Below are positions 1-11,200 of a DNA stretch of 64,000 nt, one piece after another. This DNA is from Ascidia mentula (lineage: Eukaryota > Chordata > Ascidiacea > Phlebobranchia > Ascidiidae), in the NCBI GenBank assembly GCA_947561715.1, contig OX387198.1:13516001-13580000 (forward strand). Direction: 5' to 3'. Below the pieces are notes generated by a model. It was not told the DNA's origin, made no database searches, and worked only from the letters and a program-made list of their open reading frames with translations. How positions within the stretch are numbered: the stretch's first letter is position 1; every line of letters starts with the position of its first letter. A program made the translations under genes and the position numbers.

Positions 1-1198
1 GTACAAGATGGAAGTGAATTCAATACAGGAATGGCAAATTGTTAACACCTCCCCTTCTCTCGGGCATCCGATTCATATTCACGTCAATCATTTCCAAGTA
101 TGACGCAAGTAACTGTTCGTTACAGCGAAATATGTGTATAGTGTCACGTTTTTCATAAACGGCAAAAGTTAATTCAACACATTTCCCTTCAAAGATTATC
201 AACTTCCAATCGTACACGGGCCCAATAGGAGCGTTTGATATTTTTACTTTGGATTGGAAATTGTATAACCGAGAAAAGGAAACTTGTTTTTATCAACACT
301 CGAATTACGATCGTAAGTATCCTTGTTACCACGGCAACAACGGTGTGCCAATAACATGGCGCGTTGTTCAGCAACCCACTATATCCCGTATCCGGAACAA
401 CAATTTGATGGTCATCATGAACGCTGGCTGGCAGGAGGAAGCGGGACAATTGGTTACGCAGAAGCAGGGGAATTTCGTGACGTAGTTTGGGTGCCTCCCC
501 TATCTAACATTACAGTTAGTCATTCTACACCAAGCAAAATCATTATTACCATACCAAACATTGTTTTATGGTTTCCAGATAAGATTTTTTCCTCACAAAT
601 TTCTTGGTACAGTTGTAATGCATTGTCATATACTAAGTCACGAAGACGCCGGTATGATGTTGACTGCAGAAATTGTTCCACAAGGTATAGCCTATAGACT
701 CAACATTTTTTGTAGTTTGTAATTTTGTGTACATTTTCAAAGAGATGAATTGTAATTACCTTTTTTAATACAGGAGCTGATCTGGAAGCTGCGATCGCGT
801 CAGGGAATTCATACCCAACCACTTGCGATGAATGTGATACATATCCTTACATTGACATGCCTGACCCTTGCCCTGCATCAAATACAACATCCACGGTTTC
901 TGTGACAGATGTTCCAGCGTCTGATAAAACAACAAGTAAAGCAAACAGCCATGCTCGAAACAGGTAATGTAGGTATTTCGTTTCTGTTTAAAGAATAACA
1001 GTTGGCGAGCAAAATATCTTCTTCAAAACTTAAAATGAAGCCACCCATTTCTTGGATAAACTTTATTAGTCCTCATTACTGTATTTACAAGACTTTGTTT
1101 ATCTGTTTTTGTCCCAAAAACGTGACACCAAGATTCATTCGTTGTTTAGGTCTCTTCTTGCCATCATTTTGTGCTTGATAGTGGCCTATCGCCGATGA
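1..1198 (+). CDS. membrane-anchored multicopper oxidase, C-terminal part (5' end outside window)
   Basis: C-terminal cupredoxin domain of a multicopper oxidase, enzymes that oxidise phenols or metal ions and reduce O2 to water. Exons read as 2-about 99 (open at the left edge), about 372-514, 579-684, 774-963 and 1150-1198. The first ends in the copper-binding HPIHIHVNHFQ; the 514/579 join (a 64-bp intron) gives GEFRDVVWVP...IRFF and then HCHILSHEDAGMM, which supplies the type 1/type 3 copper ligands (HCH, H and the axial Met). About 60 Thr/Ser-rich residues follow. The last short exon encodes one hydrophobic helix (SLLAIILCLIVAYRR) and stops at 1196-1198, so the enzyme should be a type I membrane protein with a three-residue tail. 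The phase of the 99/372 junction does not fit a simple splice; a small exon may be missing. Family call is firm; substrate is unknown. Confidence 0.85.
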
Positions 1199-2211
1199 TG
1201 TCATAATGATGAAAAACCATCTATAAATAACATTTTTCAATTGTATTTTCCTGTCGGATATTTATGCCCGCATCAGCATAAATGTCACGGGGTAATCATA
1301 TAAGATCATACTATTTGCACCACCTAATCTCAACATAATTCTGGATTCTGGATTCTGGATACGGGGATGAACCATACTGAATACAGAACTGGTATCACCG
1401 GATCATGCATGAATATACTCGGAGATCATGTATCGAAATAAGGCAAAATCCTTTGCTCCAAAAACGGAACAATTTAATAAGCGGCAATTATTCCCAACAG
1501 ATACCCCAAAATTATTTACTAAACACTCAACAAATCAAATTGTTTGTTCACCAGGGTCGATTTATGTTTGTGTCGAAAAGGCAATGTGTTATTGAAAAGA
1601 ACGCGGCCGCTCGATGCTCGTGTGCGTTTTTTTTTTTACCAGACCGGGATCTAATCCTTGGAAAACCTGGCTTCGAATCCCGTTCAGTTTTTCTTCATGA
1701 TATGATTTTTTACTTGTGGTTGTAAATAAATGGGCTTCTTGTGGTCAAAATGTACTTGTGCGAAATAACAAATTCAACCCGGTTTGCATCGCACTGACTG
1801 CCCACGTGCTGAACGAATACATTTAAAAATGCGACCAGAAAATTTGGCGGGACCACAGACGCAGAGATAAAATGCAGACGCACTTTGAGATTTGAGATAT
1901 GCAAAGACTTCAACTATATACAAGACGAAATCATGAATGTAAAAATCACATTTTTATTGGCGTTTTTACAATATGATCTTGTCCAAAAATTTGTGCTGGG
2001 AATTATTAAACTTTTCTTAGGGCAGTTACTTGTAAAGATTATATTTCACTGAGAAAAGAATAAACAAAAGTTTCCCAGTGTACAAAGGTTAAATGTTAAA
2101 TTATGGGGTGTAGTGCAGTGCAGAATTGCACTCAACTGTATTATGATCACAAATAAACCAGGTTGTGTCATGTTTTGTGTTCATTGGTAGTAAATCCATA
2201 ACTTTGGGAAG
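1199..2211. other. intergenic spacer between the oxidase and the RNF17-like gene
   Basis: No gene seen. A poly-T tract near 1629 is followed about 40 bp later by a tRNA B-box-like GGCTTCGAATCCCG (about 1669-1682), which may be a worn SINE. The last 200 bases before 2212 should hold the promoter of the next gene; I see no clear TATA box. Confidence 0.4.
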
Positions 2212-5200
2212 ATGGATAATGTAAAATGCCCGAAGTGTTGTCGAAAATATGCACTTCCAAAGACTGGTTCAGACATTTTGTTTGCACCTGCTGTGCCAAT
2301 ACTATTAAGATGCGGACACACATTTTGTGAGAAGTGTGTAGTGCGAGACTCTGGTGTGGAAAAAATATTTAAATGTCCAAGTTGCAAGAAGAAAACAAAA
2401 TGTGAATATGACAAAATGAAGGTTAAAGATCTCTTTCCCAACGTTGCTGTGCTAGGAATGCTGAATATGCCTTCAAATTCTCTGGACCTGATGAACCTGA
2501 AGACCTTGGTGCAAGTGATTGAAAAGAGGAAAGGACATGGCAACAAAACTGTCAGGCAAAAGTGCTCAGAGTGTGTAAAGGACGATGCTGTGATGAGTTG
2601 CTTGCAGTGTGGAGTAAGCTTTTGTGCACACTGCTTTGAGATCACACATCGTAGTCCTCGGCCTCTGCGGTTGCATCAGGGAATTCCATTCCATCACAGT
2701 GAGCAAGACCTGTCATCCCTGAACTGTGTCAAACACAATTCCTTGATGGAGCATTACTGTGTGGAAGATGAGAAGTTGATTTGTAGAAAGTGCATTGGTG
2801 CAGAGCACGCTGAGCACAAGGTCTGGTTAAGATTTATATATCTTTAATATTTCTTGTAAAATTGCAATTTCTCTGTGTATATATACTATAATTGGGATAA
2901 AATATTTGCTGTCTTGGTTGCATTAGTAAAATGTCAAAACATTTATTTCATTCTTATTCCATTGATGCATATACATTTAAACTCTTAAAATACCCAACCA
3001 TACCGCAATTTTTTTTTATGGCGTGTGTTTTTAACAGATAATCTCCCTTCGTGAAAAGTCTGGAGAAATGACAGAAGATTTATTGGAGGCTGTTCAGTTT
3101 GCTGCACCAGTTATGAACCAACTGAAACAGTTCATGACACAAATCGATGAGGAAGTGGCAGAAACAAAACTGGAAGCACAGGAAAAAGCAGAAAATCTGA
3201 TAAAACGATTTTTATACATAGTTGGATCTGTGCAGGTTCCATTATGTTATTAATAATAACTATGGTTGGCATATTATTACCTTACATGAAAAAGTGCCAA
3301 AAATGTGTAAAACACATGGGAGGTTATAAATTCTTTACATACACAAATAAACTAGGTAAGTAAGATACGTATATATATTGCGAAAAATATTTTTAACAAA
3401 GATTAAAAGTTATGAATATTAGAACAATGACAAAGTTAACTTACAATTTAACATTACTTCATGACAAATTTACATTCTAACATATTTTTTTTTTTTTTGT
3501 AGGCAACGTTTCTGTACCTAATGGTGGAGGTGGATAGAATATCTGCTAGTCATGTCAAGAAGCTTCTTACATACCGCGATGCAGCATCAAATAACCTTCT
3601 AAGAGTCCAAAATTCACTTTCTGATGCCAATATGGTTTGATTATTGGTTTTGTTGAAATTTATTTGGGCTTGTAATCTGAACATAGCAAGGTTTGGTTAT
3701 AATTGGATTAACATGATGACTGGATAGAACCAGATGTCAATCATGTCTAGGAATGGGTCCATATTCCACTGGACTTACCCAAACAATCATACAGTGATAA
3801 AATAGGTTTTGTACAAAGTGACCACAATTGGCGCAGAGATCCTGGGGCCCAGAGGCATCCCCATGTTTTTTATGTCAGGGGCCAGCCCCCATCATTTGTA
3901 TACCTGTGCTCTTCCCACAGTACATAAAAGTTTCGTTTATGAATTAATTCAATAGCGTGAAACATCGCGGGATGCAAAATGACCAACATCGCTTTATGAA
4001 TCCTTTAAATTTCCTCGTAAATATATCACCAATTATCCTTTTTTGCATAGTTTTTAAATAAGTTTTGTGCCTCAGTCAGTGAGTAAATTTCGCAAACTAA
4101 AGTGGGATTTAATGCTAAACTGAACAGTTTTCGAAACCTAATTCTTGTGTATGTCCAGTTTGTGTGTTTTGTTCCATTCTGTTATAAATTTTCATAGCAA
4201 GGTTATAAAGTGAGCACACTTTTTTGAATACATCTACCCCACCAAATTGGCATATGCTCGCTTTTGTGATGTCACATTACATTTGGGGCATCACAACAGT
4301 TTGGCCCATTACACTTTTGAGCAAAATCTCCAAGTTAACAATAATGGTTGAGGGGTATATAATATAAGTTACTAATAAGCTTGCAAAATTTGAAATTATT
4401 TGAGAAATCATCTTCAGTTGTGCACTACTCTGGCATTGTTGCAGATCATAAATGTGGAAAATGCCCCAGAACCTGTGGTGATTGATCCTTTCAAAACCCT
4501 CTCAGAGCTGAAGGAAGTGTACAAAATACCATGCGTTCTTAACAAAGTCCCTATCAAAAGTGATGAGAGTGAGACATCAGCCAACAAAGATTCGGAAGCA
4601 AGTGTTTGTGTTGTCGATGAAAGCAGGTTTGTCTGCATTGCGAAGAACAAACACTACAAGTTGGTCTATACATGTGTTTAAAGCTTATTAGACCTTTTAG
4701 GTCAAAACCCTGTCTGTAGCTCACTATAAAAAAAACGTATTTGCTATATTTCTGAAACACAATATAGCATTTCAAAGTAGAATTACAGGCAAGATATTGA
4801 AAAATAATGTGGTAAAATCTGGACATGCAAAAGCATGGTATTACTTCTGCGTTGTCTGATTATGGTGGTGGAGATCTTCTACGCATGTGAAGGTCGCCTG
4901 ACAAGTTGTGCGCTTGTGCACCAGTGTACCTTGGCCACAATATACCCTGTGAAGCCATTGAGCTCCTGTAGCTCAGTTGGTAGAGCGTTGGGCCTGGTTA
5001 GCGTAGGGTCGCCTCACTGGGAGCTTGATTTTTCAAATCTTGCTCCGACTTGTCGGGAAAAGTGGCTGATCCAGCTTGGCTGCAATGCATTGGCTGCGAA
5101 GCCTGTGAACCTTAAAATCTGGTGCATGTAGATTTACATAGTATAGTGAATTTAGATTTATTCTGCAATTCCATGATGACTCGATTGATGCATCCAAGAA

Positions 5201-8200
5201 CTGGGGATCAATTGATGATACGTGCAACTTCAAATATTCTATCACTTGTCCCAATGAGGAGGAGCTTAAACTCACCTGCAGTAAAGATGAAACTAACAGT
5301 GTTTCTGACACCAGCTCTGTTTTGTCAGAAAATCTTATTCAGGTTACTGTGTACTGATTAATTACTGAAATGGTATTTATTTTTAAAATCCATGTGTACA
5401 CACAGAAAATTTACATGACCTATTCAAAATACAGGCAGACTTGTATGAACCAAATAAAACTTCTTTATCAAAAAACTTACTACTGCAACTGGTATCAGGT
5501 TTTTTTTCTGAAAAGAATTTTTTTTTAGAACAGGATTTTAACTGAGCACTTATTTTGTAAATTTTCTTTAGAGATTTGCTTTTTAATATTGGGAGAATTA
5601 CTGGATTTTATTCAGATTGATGTTGGGATGAAGCAGAAGATCCGAATTATCCAGGTTCCCCCAGCTCACAACCAGGAGCTTGTATTTGTAAGGTGGATTA
5701 AAAACCCTGGTGAATTTTATGTGCAACGAGCACATGATGGAAAACAAGTTTCCCTTATTGAAAGAACTCTCAAAGTAAGTAATTTGTGTGTGATTTATTT
5801 TTTATTTGATTGGAACATTTATTATGTAGAGGAAATACTGCAGTATCCCCAGCTATATTTTGTCTAATGCTAACAATACATAAGCCTGAATACACAGTGA
5901 CACTTACAAATAAAATGTATGTGACAATTGTATTTAATATTACAGTATACATATTTATTTTTTTTAATGCTTTACGTACAGGTGTTTAGTGTACGGCCCC
6001 CCCACCATGATGAGTTGCCAACAAGTCTAAGGGTTGGTGAGCTCTGCGTTGGTTGTTTTAAGTGCAAGTGGTATCGTGCCAGAGTTGTAAAAGTTTTTCG
6101 AAATTCCTTATGCCATGACGACACAGAAATATTGTTCGACCCACTTACAGCTGGAGTGGATGACGAAGTTGAGATCCACTACATTGACTATGGCAACAAC
6201 GAACGTACTAAGGTTCACTTTTTTACAATAAAACAAAAACTGCTTGCCTGAAATTATGGTTAATTGTAAGTTTTCTATCATTATAAGCCTTATTCTGTTT
6301 GTGATACCTGTACATGATTTGTTTTATGCTGCTCTTACTCTACCATGATAGTATAACTTACAAAACTAATTTAACAATAAATTACTGCAGTTTTTTGTGT
6401 TCATAATTTTTTGTATATACCTTAACAAAATGCAGTTTTTATTGCTAATTCCCTGTGGTTACATTGTAAGAAAGCTTGGTCAGCATCAAGCAGCAGATAT
6501 TTCCTTTTTCTACACAAAATTTTAAGGATTGTTTTTTAGTGATTTTATTATCTTTCGATGGTTCTCTGTATCTATGAATGGTCATTTTCAAGAAGTCTTA
6601 TGTCAATTATTACCCCAGAAACTATCAATAATTACCCCAAATGTCATTAAAAATCAATCAATTTGTACAAACAAAAACAGTGGTTGCCTTTGTGGTTTTC
6701 AGGTTTCTTGCCTTCGTTGGTTGCCACGCACCCTTCATCGAATCCCATCACTTGCAATTCTTTGCACGTTGGGAGGAATTTGTCCTGCTGATGGCAGTGA
6801 TTGGTCGCATGAAGCTCACAACAACTTCTTCAGAATGATTAGAGATCGTCCTGTGCTTATGACCACTTTTGCCAGAGAAGCCGGCAGAAGGTTTGTGGAT
6901 CTGCATAAACCAGCTCCGGAGGAAATAGACAAGGATGTTCCTGTCTCTGTTCGGGATGCTCTTCTTTTTTTGAATTTAGCCAAGTAAGTATATGGTAGTG
7001 GTGGTGACAAGCTTAAACAGTATTTTTTCCTTAGGCCAGAAGATAAAACGAGAAAAACTGCCCAAAAAAATATGTATAAATATATAATTTATGTTTTTAT
7101 ACCATGATACATTAAATCTCAATTAATGCTTTCGTGCTCTGTTCTGGGATATCCAATGATTTTGTGCATAAAAATTGCTTTTCATATCCTTCCCTGTCAA
7201 ACAAAAACATGTTACTCTTTCCGCAGATACAGCACAGAGCAAGTGCCTGTGTCTGATGTACAACTTTCTAATGCGAAGTCAGTCAGAGCAAGAGAGTATT
7301 TGCAACCAACTGTTCTCATGCCTCGATCCTACATCAATGTTACACTGAGTGATTTTCGCTCCATCGACAGGTGTGACAATGTATTAAGAATGACAAAATG
7401 TCACTTTTTTCCAAATTTATGTTGTGAACTGTTATTCTTATATTCATAAACAAGGCATAGTTTATAACCAAAAAATGTCAGGGTAGGGTGACAACTTGCA
7501 TACTTAATGTAAAAATTTCACTGGGTATGTTTTTTCTGCACAAAATGTTTTCTGACGTAGTTGTAGAAACACATCACAGCAAAGCATAAAAAGTTTGGTG
7601 GTACTATTGGTTGAGCTTTGCTTGGCCATAGTGTTTCCACCTTGTTTTCACTGTAAGGTTGCACCTAGTTTGGACCCCAACGGATAACGGTGATTGTATA
7701 GTCACCACAAAGTGGAAGTCTTTGCTTGGCCGTTTGGTCAGCAAAGTCGTCTGAAAGTCACACCAGCTGCACTGATGAGACATTTTAGGTCGAAACAGTG
7801 GCCATCTGTCTGCAGCTTATACACAATTCATAAAAAGTTAGTTTGTGCATTTATTTTTTTGTAGGTTTTTTGTGCAACAACTAGACAGCCACGCTGAATA
7901 TCTTGAATCCCTTACCAACAAAATCCAAGATTTTGCCAACAAAAAGGCCAGGGCAAAGTTGGATCCATCTGCTCCATTTACAGTCATGTTTCCTTATGAA
8001 GGAATGCTTTGTCTGGCGAGATATGCCCCTTGCAAAGCATGGTACCGAGCCACAGTCATGAAAGTGTGGAAGGAAGAACAAAAGGTATATATATATATAA
8101 GATGTGATGTAGATTTTGGCAAATCACACTCTGAGAGTTTGTCTTGTGTTAACAACATTTCCCTAATTGTTTTGTTTGGGACTGGCTGAGTTTTTCAATA

Positions 8201-11200
8201 TGTCCAATAAAAACTGCAAAAACTATTCTGTAAAAAAATGTGTATAATAGTCATGCAAACAATGTAAAATATTGACCATATTATTGGTTTGTAGGTGAAA
8301 GTGCTGTTTGTTGACTACGGAAATGATGACATTGTAAAGCTGATTGATACATTAAAGATACCTGATGAGTTTTTAAAGCTCCCTCGACAGGTATGTTGTG
8401 ATTAGGAACATTTTTTAAACAAAAATATGTGTTGAAAACATCATTATTGGATTTACTCAAAATCCTGCGAACAAAAAAGCTGGCCTGTATTGCAGAAACA
8501 CAGGATATGTCTTACTAAGAGTGAGAGACAAACACTTATACCATCATTATTTCAATAAAATGTTGTGGCTGTTCTTGCTCCACAATTACTGACAGCTTAC
8601 TTGGATGACATCACAGATAGTTAGTTGATATTGCTCTTGTGAGGGGTGATGTCATTTATTGGTGAAATCCGCCAACCACCCATTTTAATATTTTCTGCAA
8701 CATGGGCCAGTTGATTTCTTCTGAAAAAATATACGCACTTTCAAAAATAAGCAAAATATGTAAATGAAAGCAGAGTTTTGAAAATTTAATATGGACTGAT
8801 TCAACCAAACCTCAGCAGTATCTTACGTACTTCAGCATAAAATAATGCACAAAAAATACTATCGTGCACAAATAGTAATATTATGTCCTCAGGCATTGGA
8901 ATGCAAGTTGGCTGACATTCATCCTTTTGGGGGTGAAAATGAGTGGACGAGGGAAGCAAATGAAAGATTCATTGATCTTGCAGCTGATGACCGTTCTTTA
9001 TTGATGTATGTAAGGTAAGAGGTACAGAGGATTACAATACAAACTAATGTATTCTTTAAATTCTACATATTTAAATTAAACGCAGTAATATTACATGCAA
9101 TTGCATGACAGGCAGGATCGCCCCACCCGATACGGTGGTAGAGATCCCCTATGTATATGTGACGGTTGCCTGGCAAGTTGTGCACACCAGTGTACATCAA
9201 TATTACCCCTGAAACTACTGAGCTCCTGTCAGTAGCTCAGTTGGTAGAGCGTTGGGCCTGGTTAGCCCAGGGTCATAAGTTCAAACCTCACCGGGAGCTT
9301 GATTTTTTCAAATCTTGCTCCGACTTGTCAGGAAAAAGTGGCTGATCCAGCTTGGCTGCAATGCCTTGGCTGCGAAGCCCGAAAACCTCGTAATGTATTT
9401 AAGTTAAATGTTTATCTTTAGATCTATGAGGGATGATTGTTACTTCGTGGAGCTGTTCGACTCTTCGGACTATCAGGAGAAGAGCGAAAATGTTCTTTCC
9501 ATCAATGAGAGACTGGTTTATGAAGGCCTTGCTGTTGGTCTCACTGTGCGAAACATTACACAGTTTGGGACCAATCATACACATGCTGTTGGTATGCTTT
9601 CATTTTCTGAAACAAAGTATTGAGTTATGTTAAAAATTGGCCCATCCTTACTGGGGTTCACCTTGTGTGCATCACAACTTGATGAAATTGTTAAACACAT
9701 AAAATGAGAAGTATTTTTAGGTGTTAGTATCTTTATATATGAGAAAATTGTGACCTGAAGAAGGAAAACTGATTTTTTTCAATGCTAAAATTCTAATTTC
9801 CTTGCACATGCTTAGACAACACTGGTCTTTGCATAACTACAAATCACTTGGTTTTCTACATGCTCTTTATGATTTTCTCTTTAAAACTGAAGAAATTATA
9901 AGCAAGATTTCACATTTGCCAGCCACAGAAGATGAAAGCAAAGTTGTGTCCGACGCCTCGTGCTTGCTTTCAACACCAGGCCAATCGCCTCAAACTAATT
10001 CACTGCAGGAAAATGAAGATGACAAAGTATTTGTGACTGTCACATATGCTGACTCACCGTCTTGTATTTATGTCCAAACAATGGAACAGTGGACAGAGTG
10101 TAATCGTCTGGTTCGAGATTTGCACCAACACTTGACAATTTTAAAGGTAGGTGTAAAAATGCATGTCTGTGTAATAAGATGAATGTCTATATTCTTGATA
10201 TTCTCAAGTTAGCATTGCAGGCACTACTGAGACTATTGCAATCATCTAATAAACAGTTTATAGCTTTGATTTATTTGTAAATTTTTTGTGCTATGGCTTA
10301 TATGTTATATTTACACATATAAATCTTCCCATTTTCACAAGGTGATTCTAAAATTATCAATAAAAAGTTGTTTGAAAGAAGAATCAACTGTTATGCTACT
10401 ATTGGTGTTGTTATTTGGCAATTAAAGAATGATCTGTCCGAAGAAATGATTTGGGAATGTGGGGATGTTTGTGCCATTTACTCAAGTACAGAGAAAAGAT
10501 GGTGCAGAGGGAAGATTGAAAATAAATTCCATAAAAATGTATGACCTGTGTGCATTCCCACTGTTTTCAGTACATCTCTATAGAGTAGATTTTAATTTTC
10601 AGAATTTTGAAGTGAAGCTACTAGATTTTGGCAGCAAGGAGATAGTGGAAACAAAGTGTGTTAAGCCAATTCCTGATGAGTATCGTTGCACCGACCCAAT
10701 GACGACTCCGTGCACTTTAAAGTATATTTACCCGGCAGGGGGAAGTGAACATTGGACAACAACTGCTTGTGAGGTTTTGCAGGTATATTTACAGAAAATA
10801 TGTTTGGTTGGCAATGTGGAAAGTATGTTTGTTAACTGGGTGAATGGTCAATTACATTTTTTTTGGAGGTTGAAATAAAATTACATCCAAGTACAAAATA
10901 TTATAAATAATCCTGAGTAGTCTGTCTGTTAAAGTTTCTCTGACATATATATTTCGCCTGTGTTTGCAGGCATCATCAGTATCGCATATTCAAATAGAAC
11001 CTCCTAATACAATGATAATTTGTTGTGTTTTGTACTAAAGGGAAATGAAATATGTGAATCGATAGATGGCTCTTGCAGTCAGCAACTTTGCTAACCCTTA
11101 AAATGTAATGTTATCGATCTATCTCTACCTATAAGGTACTTTAACGTGAACTTTAGACTTAAACTGACCCATACAAATGGTAACATGCTTTGCAGCCCTC

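Noticed and set aside
4964..5035. tRNA gene (also 9218-9300 and 55566-55640)
   Set aside because: All three copies share the same unrelated tail and flanks and the arms are damaged in two, so they are SINE heads, not tRNA genes.
9802..9892. Extension of RNF17 exon 14 upstream of 9893
   Set aside because: The peptide looks protein-like, but joining at the acceptor near 9816 breaks the frame; 9893 keeps the whole gene in frame.
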